Assembly: GCF_000367945.1 (NCBI RefSeq)
Contig: NZ_KB849179.1
Coordinates: 3,081,470 to 3,145,469 of the forward strand
Source: Acinetobacter proteolyticus
Lineage (GTDB): Bacteria; Pseudomonadota; Gammaproteobacteria; Pseudomonadales; Moraxellaceae
Direction of reading: 5' to 3'
Length of the DNA stretch: 64,000 nt
Under the pieces are notes generated by a model. The model did no database searches. It saw only the letters and a list, made by a program, of their open reading frames with translations, and was not told where the DNA came from. Below, one piece after another: positions 17,565 through 27,222 of this stretch. A program made the position numbers and the translations under genes. How positions within the stretch are numbered: position 1 is the stretch's first letter; every line of letters begins with the position of its first letter.

Positions 17565-20246
17565 TTAACCTGTGTTACGCAGACCTGCGGCAATCCCTGC
17601 AATACTGACCATCAAGGCGTGATCGACAGGGCTATGTTCGGTTTGATGTTCCGACAGATATAGGCGACGACGTTTCATCAATTCGGCCTGTAATAAATGT
17701 AGCGGCAGTAAATACGGTTTACGTACCTGCATGGATTGATCTAAAACCTCATTATTGCTGAGCAGTTTAGATTCACCCTTTAAGCGTAGCAGGGTATCCA
17801 CTGCATTTTGCAGACGCTGGCGTAATTCCACGCCAAGCACCTTTAAGTCCTGATCCTGAGTCAGATGTGACTCATAATACAGGGCAATATCGGCATCAGA
17901 TTTGGACAATACCATTTCCAGCATATCAATCAGGGTCTGGAAATAAGGCCACTGTGCCAGCATTTCATTCAGGGTGTTCTGATGCTGTTCATGTACTTGG
18001 TTAATCGCCGTACCTGTACCCAACCAAGCCGGCAGCATCAAACGGATTTGGGTCCATGCAAACACCCATGGAATGGCACGTAGTGATTCAATACCACCAC
18101 TGACTTTACGTTTAGCTGGGCGTGAACCCAATGGTAACATTTGCAGTTCCAGTTCTGGCGTAACCGTCCGTAGATAGCTGACGAAGTTTGGATTTTCACG
18201 CACGGTTTGACGATAGACCTTGACCGATAAATCAGTCATTTGATTCATCAAGTCACGCCATTGTTGTTTCGGTTCTGGTGGTGGGAGTAGGGTCGCTTCT
18301 AAAGTTGCAGCGGTATAGATTTCCAGATTTTGCAGCGCAATACCTTCTAGACCGAATTTGAAGCGAATCATCTCACCTTGTTCAGTCACTCGAATCGCAC
18401 CTGAAATTGAACCTGGGGGTTGCGAGAACAGAGCCTGTTGCGTTGGTGCACCACCGCGGCTGATTGAACCACCGCGACCATGGAACAAGGTCAATTGCAC
18501 GCCATGTTGTTTGGCAATTGCAGTCAATTCCTCTTGAGCACGATATTGTGCCCAATTGGCTGACATAAAGCCTGCATCTTTGGCTGAATCTGAATAGCCA
18601 ATCATCACCTCATGTTTGCCTTGAATATGCTGTTTATACCAATGCATATTGAACAAGGTCGTCATGGTTTTGGCTGCGCCATCCAGATCTTTCAAGGTTT
18701 CAAATAAAGGCACGACGCGTAGCGGATGTTGAATCCCAGCTTCCTTTTGCAGCAATAAAACCGCGAGCACATCACTTGGATATTCTGCCATGGAAATAAT
18801 ATAGGCACCCAAGCTCTCGGTTGGCTGTTCTGCCAAGGTCCGCATGGTGGCAAATACTTCAAGTACGTCAGGATGCTGAATCAGGCTACCTTCTGGCTCA
18901 TTAAAGAACTTTGGCAATAACGGGCGTTTGCTTTGTAGCTCTTGGATCAGGAAGTTTTGACGAGCTTGTTCGGTCCACGATTCAAAATTACCTAGACCTA
19001 GATATTCGGTAATCGCAGAAATGGCCTGACGGTGACGCCCCGATTCTTGACGAATATCCAGCTTGAGCAGTTCAATGCCGAAACAATTGACCCGATAAAT
19101 GAAATCCAACAATTGTCCATTGGCGATCTCAGCCAAATTACTGTCGATTAATGAGCGATAGCAAAGCAGTAACGGCGCCAACAGTTCCTCTTTGTTTTTG
19201 ATGATATTGCTGTCATCTGCTTCTGTGCCTTGTAAACGTTGTCCCAACCAGTGGCGGGTAGCTTTTAAACGCTCACGGGTGTCGCGCAGATATTCACGAT
19301 ACGGTTCTGGATGTTCATAACCTAATGCTTGAGTTAATTCCTCGGAGCAGCTTTGAATGGATAATTCCCAACGCAGATTTTCAATATCACGCAAATACAA
19401 ATCAGCAGCTTGCCAACGTGATAGCCATAGCACTTCTTGGGTGACTTGATGCGTCACATTCGGGTTGCCATCGCGGTCACCGCCCATCCATGAGGCAAAA
19501 CGAATCGGTGCGATGCTCAAAGGCAAGGCATGTTCACAATGTTGCTGGGTGAGTTCATTCAGTTCACGTATGAATTTCGGTACTGCATTCCAGAGCGACT
19601 GCTCGATGGTCGCAAAGCCCCACTTGGCTTCATCGACTGGGGTTGGGCGATGTTGACGAATCTCATCGGTTTGCCAGGCTGAACTGACCAATTGCTTCAG
19701 GGTAGCGATGGTCTGTTGGCGTTCTCTTGGTGTCAGTTTTTGTTGATCTAATTGTGAAAGGCAGTCGGTAATATCATCATATTTTTGAATTAGGGTACGG
19801 CGGCTGACCTCGGTTGGATGTGCAGTTAGCACCAATTCAATTTTTAAATCACAGATCTGTTGAAACAGTTGCTGTGCATTGATCTGTTGGGTTTTAAATT
19901 TTTCGAATAAATGTGGCAGTGGGTTTGGGCTAGGCGCGTGCTCATCGAACTCGGCCTGACGGCGACTACGTACCACATGATACTGTTCAGCAATATTGGC
20001 GAAGTTTAGAAAATGTGAGAATGCGCGGGTCAGCGGCAAAATCTCTTCATCTTTTAAACCGAGAAACAATTGTTCGAGCTGTTTTTCTGCTTCGATCTGG
20101 CCGTCACGTGCACCTTTGGCTAATGCGCGAATTTGCTCAATCTGATTAAACAAATCTTGCCCAGCATGTTGCTTTAAGGTCTCTCCAAGTAAATTGCCGA
20201 GTAAGCGGACATCTTCACGTAATGGAGCAGTGATTTGCTGAATCAT
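17565..20246 (-). CDS. ppc: phosphoenolpyruvate carboxylase
   Basis: This 893-residue enzyme carboxylates phosphoenolpyruvate to oxaloacetate and refills the TCA cycle. The catalytic His lies in LTAHPTEVSRRTL (about residue 140), the catalytic Lys in YSDSAKDAGFMSANW (about 550), and the Arg-rich loop in FHGRGGSISRGGAPT (about 590). The C-terminus SIAGIAAGLRNTG matches the conserved end, where the last residues contact the active site. Length is normal. AGGAG lies six bases before the ATG. It is transcribed alone, next to the TetR gene. Confidence 0.98.
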   Translation of the reverse strand: MIQQITAPLREDVRLLGNLLGETLKQHAGQDLFNQIEQIRALAKGARDGQIEAEKQLEQLFLGLKDEEILPLTRAFSHFLNFANIAEQYHVVRSRRQAEFDEHAPSPNPLPHLFEKFKTQQINAQQLFQQICDLKIELVLTAHPTEVSRRTLIQKYDDITDCLSQLDQQKLTPRERQQTIATLKQLVSSAWQTDEIRQHRPTPVDEAKWGFATIEQSLWNAVPKFIRELNELTQQHCEHALPLSIAPIRFASWMGGDRDGNPNVTHQVTQEVLWLSRWQAADLYLRDIENLRWELSIQSCSEELTQALGYEHPEPYREYLRDTRERLKATRHWLGQRLQGTEADDSNIIKNKEELLAPLLLCYRSLIDSNLAEIANGQLLDFIYRVNCFGIELLKLDIRQESGRHRQAISAITEYLGLGNFESWTEQARQNFLIQELQSKRPLLPKFFNEPEGSLIQHPDVLEVFATMRTLAEQPTESLGAYIISMAEYPSDVLAVLLLQKEAGIQHPLRVVPLFETLKDLDGAAKTMTTLFNMHWYKQHIQGKHEVMIGYSDSAKDAGFMSANWAQYRAQEELTAIAKQHGVQLTLFHGRGGSISRGGAPTQQALFSQPPGSISGAIRVTEQGEMIRFKFGLEGIALQNLEIYTAATLEATLLPPPEPKQQWRDLMNQMTDLSVKVYRQTVRENPNFVSYLRTVTPELELQMLPLGSRPAKRKVSGGIESLRAIPWVFAWTQIRLMLPAWLGTGTAINQVHEQHQNTLNEMLAQWPYFQTLIDMLEMVLSKSDADIALYYESHLTQDQDLKVLGVELRQRLQNAVDTLLRLKGESKLLSNNEVLDQSMQVRKPYLLPLHLLQAELMKRRRLYLSEHQTEHSPVDHALMVSIAGIAAGLRNTG

Positions 20247-20330
20247 TCTAATTCTCCTGTTGTTCTCACTCGACTATAGCGCGATTGGGAGACATTCCAA
20301 GAGCAGAACGTAAAAAAATGTGAATTTTCT

Positions 20331-20954
20331 CTAAATTGTCGGTTGATATTTAAGCAAAAAAATCTCGATGGCATGTTGAATGATCTGATCGATTTCATCC
20401 GCCGTGGGTACAGGAGCTAGACCCAGTAACACTTGTTGATGACGGATACCCAACATCAGCGAGATGATCAGCTCTGTTTGCTTGAGTGGCGCGTCTGCCT
20501 GAATAAATTTAAAGGCGATGGCTTGCTCAAAAAAATCACACCAGACATGACACATGCGAGTATGTGACGCATCAAAAAACTGTTGGGTTAATGGACTTTG
20601 TTCCGCTGCCAGTTCAAACAGCAGGCAATCCAGTTTCAGCGCTTCAGGCAGATAGATAATACTCAAAGCCCGTTGACACATCAGTTGCAAAGCCTGTTTG
20701 AAATCAGAATCTGCGGTCAGTTCAAACTGTTTGGTCCGAATCGATTCTTCACAGCTTTCTTCAATGGCGCAGATAAACAGATTGCCCTTGTCTTGGAAGT
20801 GGTTATACACCGTGAGTTTGGTGACCCCTGCTTCTTTGGCAATCTGATTCATATTGGTGGCGTGATAACCCAATTTTAAAAAAATAGATTTTGCAGCCTG
20901 TAAAATTTTGGCTCTTTTCTCTAAATCTTTAGGGCGACCACTGTTGATTTGCAC
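20331..20954 (-). CDS. TetR family transcriptional repressor of the efflux operon
   Basis: This 207-residue protein has the TetR N-terminal helix-turn-helix (about residues 12-60; AKEAGVTKLTVYNHFQDKG is the recognition region) and a helical C-terminal ligand domain. It starts with GTG at 20954, with AGAG upstream. It is divergent from an RND efflux operon, and a long palindrome lies in between. By analogy with AcrR-type regulators it most likely represses that operon until a substrate binds. The inducer is unknown. Confidence 0.93.
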   Translation of the reverse strand: MQINSGRPKDLEKRAKILQAAKSIFLKLGYHATNMNQIAKEAGVTKLTVYNHFQDKGNLFICAIEESCEESIRTKQFELTADSDFKQALQLMCQRALSIIYLPEALKLDCLLFELAAEQSPLTQQFFDASHTRMCHVWCDFFEQAIAFKFIQADAPLKQTELIISLMLGIRHQQVLLGLAPVPTADEIDQIIQHAIEIFLLKYQPTI

Positions 20955-21003
20955 GTTATCGTTCTCTTTTAATTGATCTAAAAAATCAAAATTCTAGCTT
21001 TAA

Positions 21004-21041
21004 TTTTTAATTAGTGTACTCATGGGTATATTAATTAAAAA
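21004..21041. promoter_or_regulatory. palindromic operator candidate for the TetR repressor
   Basis: The left arm, 21004-21019 (TTTTTAATTAGTGTAC), and the right arm, 21026-21041, are inverted copies matching at 14 of 16 positions, around a six-base centre. The site lies between the divergent tetR and RND adaptor genes, where a repressor could block both promoters. Confidence 0.7.
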
Positions 21042-21106
21042 ATAAACAATCTATGATAATGCTCATATCACGCCTTAAAAATCAATTTGAATAAGAGCGC
21101 AAAGAG

Positions 21107-22207
21107 ATGAATCAGATCAATCGTATCATATTGGGGTTACTCATTGTCAGTAGTGTACTCCTCAGCGCCTGCCAAAAAGAGACACCGAAGACAGAGGAAA
21201 TTCCGTATGTCATGGTGACTCAACCCAGTCGCAATCATGTCGATCAAAAAAGCTATGCCGGTGATGTACAGGCAAGACAGCAAACCGCTTTGGCCTTCCG
21301 TGTCGGCGGACAGATTACGGAACGTTATGTCGATGTCGGTGATCGGGTCAAAGTCGGACAAGTACTGGCAAAATTGGATGTCAAAGATGCGCAACTGCAA
21401 ATGAATGCAGCCAAGGCCCAGCTACAGAGTGCAGAGGCTGCGGCAAAAATTGCGGCTGAAGAATATCAGCGTTATCAGCAATTACTCCCTGTCAATGCAG
21501 TAAGCCGCTCACAATTTGATGCGGTCAAGAATCAGTATGAATCGGCACAAGCCAGTTTGCAGCAGGCACGTTCTAATTATGAAGTGTCCTCTAACCAAAC
21601 GGGTTATAACCAGCTGATCTCCAATAAAAATGGCGTGATTACCCAACGTCAGATTGAGATTGGGCAAGTGCTGGCCGCAGGACAAGCTGCTTATCAATTG
21701 GCGATTGATGGCGAGCGCGAAGTGGTGTTCGGTGTACCTGAGCAAGCGGTGAGTACCATCAAGGTCGGACAACCTGCATGGGTGACCTTATGGTCGCAAC
21801 CTGATGCACGCTTTGCTGCCAAAGTTCGTGAAGTTTCACCCGCTGCTGATCAATCTCGAACCTTTACGGTAAAGGTCTCTTTACTGGAAGGGCAGTCCAG
21901 TATTCAACTCGGGCAAAGCGCACGGGTGTTCTTTGTGGCGCAGGACAGTAACGTTTTGAGCGTACCTTTATCCAGTGTCACGGCCAACGATCAACAAGCT
22001 TATGTGTGGGTGGTGAATGCCAATCAAAGTATACGCAAAGTGCCTGTGACTTTAGGCACTTATGGTCGAGATAGTGTGCCAGTTGTGTCAGGTTTAAAAG
22101 CAACAGATTGGGTTGTGGTTGGTGGTGTACATTTACTGCGTGACCAGCAAAAGATTCATCCTGTCGATCGTGAGAACCGCGATGTCACTGTCAAAACGGG
22201 AGGTTAG
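21107..22207 (+). CDS. RND efflux periplasmic adaptor lipoprotein
   Basis: This 366-residue membrane fusion protein carries a lipoprotein signal (lipobox LSAC at residues 19-22, acylated Cys 22). The barrel-sandwich and coiled-coil hairpin are visible: LAFRVGGQITERYVDVGD and then a Gln/Ala-rich helical pair (about residues 95-165). It links the inner membrane pump to an outer membrane channel. The pump gene follows after 2 bases. No outer membrane factor gene is present, so the pump probably borrows a TolC/OprM-type channel made elsewhere. Confidence 0.93.
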   Translation: MNQINRIILGLLIVSSVLLSACQKETPKTEEIPYVMVTQPSRNHVDQKSYAGDVQARQQTALAFRVGGQITERYVDVGDRVKVGQVLAKLDVKDAQLQMNAAKAQLQSAEAAAKIAAEEYQRYQQLLPVNAVSRSQFDAVKNQYESAQASLQQARSNYEVSSNQTGYNQLISNKNGVITQRQIEIGQVLAAGQAAYQLAIDGEREVVFGVPEQAVSTIKVGQPAWVTLWSQPDARFAAKVREVSPAADQSRTFTVKVSLLEGQSSIQLGQSARVFFVAQDSNVLSVPLSSVTANDQQAYVWVVNANQSIRKVPVTLGTYGRDSVPVVSGLKATDWVVVGGVHLLRDQQKIHPVDRENRDVTVKTGG

Positions 22208-22209
22208 AG

Positions 22210-25200
22210 ATGAAATTTAACCTTTCAGAATGGGCACTCAAAAATAAGGGCATTATCCTTTATTTTATGCTGTTGCTCGGCATCGTGGGCATCATGTCCT
22301 ATTCTAAACTGTCACAGAGTGAAGATCCGCCTTTTACCTTTAAGGTGATGGTGGTGCAGACCTACTGGCCTGGCGCAACTGCCAAAGAAGTATCGACGCT
22401 GGTCACCGACCGCATTGAAAAAGAGTTAATGACCACCGGGCAGTATGATCGCATCATGGCCTATTCACGCCCAGGTGAGTCGCTGGTGACCTTTGTCGCG
22501 AAGGACAGCTTGCCGTCCAGTGCCATTCCAGATGTTTGGTATAACGTGCGTAAGAAGGTCAATGATATCCGCTCACAATTGCCGAGTGGTGTACAAGGTC
22601 CTTTTTTCAATGATGAGTTTGGCGACACCTTTGGCAATATCTATGTGCTGACAGGCAAAGACTTTGACTATGCGGTGATGAAAGAATATGCCGACCGTTT
22701 GCAACTGCAATTGCAACGGGTCAAAGATGTCAACAAGGTCAATCTGGTGGGTCTGCAAGATCAGAAAATCTGGATTGAACTGTCCAATACCAAGGCAGTT
22801 CAGTTAGGTGTGCCTGTCACTGCAATTCAGGAAGCGATTCAAAAGCAAAATGACATGGCGGGTGCGGGGTTCTTTGAAACGGGCACGGATCGTATTCAAA
22901 TCCGTGTCAGTGGGCATTTGCATAGTGTCGAAGACCTGAAAAAAATGCCATTGTTGGTCGGTGATAAAACCATTCAACTGGGTGATGTTGCAGATGTTTA
23001 TCGTGGTTTTAGCGAACCGGCGCAACCCCGTATGCGTTTTATGGGGGAGAACGGGATCGGGATTGCGGTCTCGATGCGCAAAGGTGGCGACATCATTGCG
23101 CTCGGTAAAAATCTGGAAACCGAATTTAACCGTCTACAGAAAACCCTGCCTTTGGGCATGAAATTGCAAAAAGTTTCGGATCAGCCGGTTGCGGTACAAC
23201 GCAGTATTCAAGAGTTCTTAAAAGTCTTGGCCGAAGCGGTGATCATCGTGTTATTGGTCAGCTTCTTCTCGCTAGGTTTCCGTACCGGTTTGGTGGTGGC
23301 GCTGTCCATTCCACTGGTACTGGCGATGACTTTTGCAGGCATGAATCTGTTTGATGTCGGACTGCACAAGATTTCACTGGGGGCATTGATTTTGGCCCTC
23401 GGGTTACTGGTCGATGATGCGATTATCGCTGTTGAAATGATGGCGATTAAAATGGAGCAGGGCTATAGCCGATTAAAAGCTGCAGGCTTTGCTTGGCAAA
23501 CCACCGCTTTCCCGATGTTAACGGGAACCCTGATTACCGCAGCAGGCTTTTTGCCGATTGCCACCGCTCAATCGGGGACAGGTGAATATACCCGTTCTAT
23601 TTTCCAAGTGGTGACTATTGCGCTGATTGTGTCATGGATCGCAGCCGTGTTGTTTGTACCGTATTTGGGTGAAAAACTCCTGCCTGATTTCACTAAACAG
23701 CAGCAGCAAGCGGCATGGTATGTCCGTCTTTGGGCAAGATTGCGTAAGCAGCCTGCACCGGTGGTGGAAACGCATGGTCAGCATCATGACCCTTATCAAT
23801 CTAAGTTTTATCAATCTTTCCGTCGTGTGGTGGAAGTCTGTATCACCTATCGCAAAACCGTGATTGCGGTAACGGTGGGCATCTTTGTATTGTCGGTGGC
23901 CATGTTTAAACTGGTACCGCAACAATTCTTCCCGCCATCGAATCGGGCTGAAATTTTGGTGGACTTAAAACTGGAAGAGGGCGCATCTCTGACCGCGACT
24001 GAACAAGCGGTGCATAAAGTAGAGCAGTTCCTGTCAAAACAACAAGGCATTGATAACTATGTGGCCTATGTCGGTACAGGCTCACCACGTTTTTATTTAC
24101 CGCTCGATCAGCAATTACCACAAGCCAGCTTTGCTCAATTTGTGGTCTTGGCATCTTCTTTAGATGATCGTGATGAGATCCGCCGTTCTTTGGACAAGCA
24201 GATCAAGCAATTATTGCCGCAAGTGCGTACTCGGGTGTCGTTGTTGGAAAATGGTCCCCCAGTGGGTTATCCATTGCAGTATCGTGTCTCGGGTGAAGAC
24301 CTGAGTACCGTACGTCAATGGGCACAGAAAGTGGCCAAAGTCCTGAGTGAAGACCCAAATACCACCAATGTACATTTGGATTGGGGCGAACCGAGCAAAA
24401 TCATTGCGATTGAAATTGACCAAGACCGTGCACGTCAGATGGGCGTTTCCAGTGTCGATTTAGCCAATTTCTTGAATGCCTCAGTGACAGGGGCGGTGAT
24501 GAATCAATACCGTGAAAAACGTGAATTGATCGAAATTCGGTTACGCGGTGATAAATCAGAACGGGTTGAAGTGGCTTCTTTGGCAAGCTTGGCCGTGCCG
24601 ACCAGCAAAGGTACAACAGTACCCTTGGCGCAAATTGCCAATATTGAATCGCGCTTTGAAGAAGGTTTGATTTGGCATCGTAACCGTTTGCCGACCATTA
24701 CCGTTCGTGCCGATATTCGTACCCATTTGCAGCCTGCCACCGTGGTTCAGCAGTTAGCAGATCAAATGCAGACGCTTCGTGCAGACCTGCCAAGTGGTTA
24801 TCTGCTCGAAGTGGGGGGGACGGTCGAGGAATCAGCGAAAGGCCAAAACTCGGTCAATGCAGGCATGCCTTTATTCTTGGCCGTAGTGATGACTTTATTG
24901 ATGATTCAGTTGCGCAGTATGTCGCGGGCAACCATCGTCTTGCTCACCGCACCCTTGGGTTTGATTGGGGTAGTGGCGTTCTTGTTACTGTTCAATAAAC
25001 CCTTTGGCTTCGTCGCAATGCTTGGCACCATTGCCCTATCAGGGATGATCATGCGTAACTCACTGATCTTGATTGATCAGATTGAACAGGACATTCTGGC
25101 AGGACATGAACCGTGGGAGGCCGTGATTGGTGCAACCATGCGCCGTTTCCGTCCGATTGTGTTGACAGCACTGGCAGCAGTCCTGGCCATGATCCCCTTA

Positions 25201-25338
25201 TCACGTAGTATTTTCTTTGGTCCGATGGCAGTTGCGATTATGGGTGGCTTGATTGTTGCCACCTTATTAACCTTATTTTTCCTGCCTGCACTGTATGCAG
25301 CATGGTTTAAGGTTAAAAAAACAACACAACTATCGTAA
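22210..25338 (+). CDS. RND family efflux pump permease
   Basis: This 1042-residue inner membrane transporter is of HAE1/AcrB-like RND type. It has twelve transmembrane segments in two halves and two large periplasmic loops. Segment 4 contains LALGLLVDDAIIAVEMM, the paired Asp residues that relay protons. The N-terminus, with SEDPPFTFKVMVVQTYWPGA, is typical of the lesser-studied group found with TetR and a lipoprotein adaptor. GGAGG of the ribosome binding site overlaps the adaptor stop, so the two are coupled. Substrates are unknown; drugs, dyes or solvents are possible. Confidence 0.95.
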   Translation: MKFNLSEWALKNKGIILYFMLLLGIVGIMSYSKLSQSEDPPFTFKVMVVQTYWPGATAKEVSTLVTDRIEKELMTTGQYDRIMAYSRPGESLVTFVAKDSLPSSAIPDVWYNVRKKVNDIRSQLPSGVQGPFFNDEFGDTFGNIYVLTGKDFDYAVMKEYADRLQLQLQRVKDVNKVNLVGLQDQKIWIELSNTKAVQLGVPVTAIQEAIQKQNDMAGAGFFETGTDRIQIRVSGHLHSVEDLKKMPLLVGDKTIQLGDVADVYRGFSEPAQPRMRFMGENGIGIAVSMRKGGDIIALGKNLETEFNRLQKTLPLGMKLQKVSDQPVAVQRSIQEFLKVLAEAVIIVLLVSFFSLGFRTGLVVALSIPLVLAMTFAGMNLFDVGLHKISLGALILALGLLVDDAIIAVEMMAIKMEQGYSRLKAAGFAWQTTAFPMLTGTLITAAGFLPIATAQSGTGEYTRSIFQVVTIALIVSWIAAVLFVPYLGEKLLPDFTKQQQQAAWYVRLWARLRKQPAPVVETHGQHHDPYQSKFYQSFRRVVEVCITYRKTVIAVTVGIFVLSVAMFKLVPQQFFPPSNRAEILVDLKLEEGASLTATEQAVHKVEQFLSKQQGIDNYVAYVGTGSPRFYLPLDQQLPQASFAQFVVLASSLDDRDEIRRSLDKQIKQLLPQVRTRVSLLENGPPVGYPLQYRVSGEDLSTVRQWAQKVAKVLSEDPNTTNVHLDWGEPSKIIAIEIDQDRARQMGVSSVDLANFLNASVTGAVMNQYREKRELIEIRLRGDKSERVEVASLASLAVPTSKGTTVPLAQIANIESRFEEGLIWHRNRLPTITVRADIRTHLQPATVVQQLADQMQTLRADLPSGYLLEVGGTVEESAKGQNSVNAGMPLFLAVVMTLLMIQLRSMSRATIVLLTAPLGLIGVVAFLLLFNKPFGFVAMLGTIALSGMIMRNSLILIDQIEQDILAGHEPWEAVIGATMRRFRPIVLTALAAVLAMIPLSRSIFFGPMAVAIMGGLIVATLLTLFFLPALYAAWFKVKKTTQLS

Positions 25339-25470
25339 TTATTTTGTGAATAAAGGTGCGAAAAATTGAAAATTTCAATATAGTAGCACCTATATTTTAA
25401 GACCAAAAAATAATTGAATTTCATTGCATGACAAATTTTGCACAATGCTGTGAATGAGGTGATATAGAGC

Positions 25471-25848
25471 ATGGGGCAAGACAATATTGAGCAGCATCGC
25501 CGCTACGTGGCGATTTCTTACGTGTTCATGTTTCTTGCATTATTTACAATAGTGTTTGCGGTGTTTGCATACCTATTAGCAAAGAAAGTTGCGATTGTGG
25601 ATAATGCCGAAGTATGGATACATGCGCATGCACTCTGGATTATGCGTAATGTGCTGTTATTTTTATTGATGGCTTTCTTCGCAGCACTATGGTTTATTCC
25701 CTTGTTCTTTTTTGCCTGGAACAGCGTACTTTGGGTGACCGCGATGACGGTCGCTGGTGTGGTGTTTAGTTCAATTGCTTGGTTATTTTTATTGAATGCT
25801 TGGCTGAAAGGGATTGCTAAGTACTTTAAGAATAAAGCTGTTTTCTAA
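25471..25848 (+). CDS. small inner membrane protein, DUF4870-like
   Basis: This 125-residue protein has three to four hydrophobic segments, at about residues 12-36, 53-75 and 80-108. The spacing, with AYLLAKKVAIVDNAEVWIHAHALWIMRN between the first two, recalls small DUF4870-type membrane proteins, in which a conserved H follows the first helix. No function is known. GAGGTGA precedes the ATG at good distance. It stands between the efflux pump and dnaJ and is closed by its own terminator. Confidence 0.65.
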   Translation: MGQDNIEQHRRYVAISYVFMFLALFTIVFAVFAYLLAKKVAIVDNAEVWIHAHALWIMRNVLLFLLMAFFAALWFIPLFFFAWNSVLWVTAMTVAGVVFSSIAWLFLLNAWLKGIAKYFKNKAVF

Positions 25849-25904
25849 ATTTATGGCTTTTTTATTGCAATAGCCCTTGTAAATTTATCGTACAGCCCCT
25901 ATTA

Positions 25905-25956
25905 AGGCTCTGTTGACTTTTTTATTACCGAAGTCAGCAGAGCCTATTTGTTTTTT
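25905..25956 (+). terminator. terminator before dnaJ
   Basis: The left arm, 25905-25919 (AGGCTCTGTTGACTT), and the right arm, 25931-25945, match at 14 of 15 positions, and a T-rich stretch follows. It probably ends transcription of the membrane protein gene. Confidence 0.85.
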
Positions 25957-25992
25957 AGATTTAAATAAATTCCGTGAGGAGCATCGCCAACC

Positions 25993-27108
25993 ATGGCTAA
26001 ACGTGATTATTATGAGGTTTTAGGCGTTTCGAAAACCGCAAGTGATGATGAGATCAAAAAAGCCTATCGTAAGTTGGCGATGAAGTATCATCCAGACCGT
26101 AACCCGGACAACGCTGAAGCTGAAGAAAAGTTCAAAGAAGCGGCAGAAGCATATGAAGTGCTTTCTGATGAAGAAAAGCGCAGCATGTATGACCGCGCTG
26201 GACATAGCGCCTTTGAAGGTGGCTTTGGTGGCGCAGGTGGTGGCTTCGGCGGTTTTAGCGCAGAAGACATTTTCAGTCAGTTTGGCGATATTTTTGGTGG
26301 TGCGTTTGGTGGCGGTGGCCGTCAGCAACAACGTCAACGCCGTGGTTCAGACCTCCGCTATGTGATGGAGCTGACGCTTGAAGAAGCGGTCAAAGGTGTG
26401 AAAAAAACCATTACCTTTACTGCACCAGCACCATGTGAAACCTGTGATGGTAAGGGATCTAAAAATCCGAATGATGTTGAAACCTGTCGTACCTGTCATG
26501 GTGCGGGTCAAGTGCGCATGCAACAAGGTTTCTTCTCGGTTCAGCAGACCTGTAGTACTTGTCGTGGTCAAGGCAAAATCATCAAGAACCCATGTAGCAG
26601 CTGTCATGGTTCAGGTGTAGCAGATCGTCAGCAAACCTTAGAAGTGACCATTCCTGCCGGTGTGGACAATGGTGACCGCGTACGCTTAACCGGTAAAGGT
26701 GAAGCGATTCGTGATGGTCAGGCGGGTGACTTATACGTTGAAGTGGTGGTTCGTGAACATGAAGTCTTCCAACGTGACGGTGCAGATCTGTATATGGATG
26801 TACCAGTCAGCATTGCCGATGCAGCTTTAGGGAAAGAAATTGAAATTCCGACGCTTGATGGTCGTGTCAGCTTAAAAATTCCAGAAGGAACGCAAACTGG
26901 TAAATTATTCCGCTTACGTGGCAAAGGCGTTCGTCCTGTACGTAGCAGCATGGTCGGCGATCTATTGTGCCGTATCGTGGTCGAAACCCCTGTGAATTTA
27001 AACAGTCGCCAACGTGAATTATTGAAAGAATTACAAGCCTCGTTTGATGGTGATGGCCATGCTGCATCGCCAAAGAAAAAATCATTCTTTGACCGCTTAT
27101 TTGATTAA
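25993..27108 (+). CDS. dnaJ: chaperone DnaJ (Hsp40)
   Basis: This 371-residue co-chaperone stimulates the ATPase of DnaK and delivers unfolded proteins. The J domain (residues 1-70) has the HPD motif in YHPDRNPD. A Gly/Phe-rich linker follows (about 76-115), then four CxxCxGxG zinc repeats (CETCDGKG, CRTCHGAG, CSTCRGQG, CSSCHGSG), then the substrate-binding domain. GAGGAG precedes the start. dnaK is not next to it in this window, unlike in E. coli; here dapB follows downstream, each with its own terminator. Confidence 0.98.
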   Translation: MAKRDYYEVLGVSKTASDDEIKKAYRKLAMKYHPDRNPDNAEAEEKFKEAAEAYEVLSDEEKRSMYDRAGHSAFEGGFGGAGGGFGGFSAEDIFSQFGDIFGGAFGGGGRQQQRQRRGSDLRYVMELTLEEAVKGVKKTITFTAPAPCETCDGKGSKNPNDVETCRTCHGAGQVRMQQGFFSVQQTCSTCRGQGKIIKNPCSSCHGSGVADRQQTLEVTIPAGVDNGDRVRLTGKGEAIRDGQAGDLYVEVVVREHEVFQRDGADLYMDVPVSIADAALGKEIEIPTLDGRVSLKIPEGTQTGKLFRLRGKGVRPVRSSMVGDLLCRIVVETPVNLNSRQRELLKELQASFDGDGHAASPKKKSFFDRLFD

Positions 27109-27118
27109 TCGGTATTGA

Positions 27119-27147
27119 TAAAAAAACCTGCTGCGGCAGGTTTTTTT
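27119..27147 (+). terminator. dnaJ terminator
   Basis: CCTGC (27127-27131) pairs with GCAGG (27136-27140) around TGCG, with A and T runs on both sides. It lies just past the dnaJ stop. Confidence 0.92.
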
Positions 27148-27222
27148 ATGGGAAATTTTTAGCGCAAGCACAGAGTTTTGCTATAGTAGCTCAATTGTTT
27201 AAATAAAAGACTGGGAAATATT

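Noticed and set aside
25905..25956. GGCTCTGTTGAC stretch as an insertion sequence end
   Set aside because: It forms one arm of a complete hairpin with a T run, and no second end or transposase is nearby.
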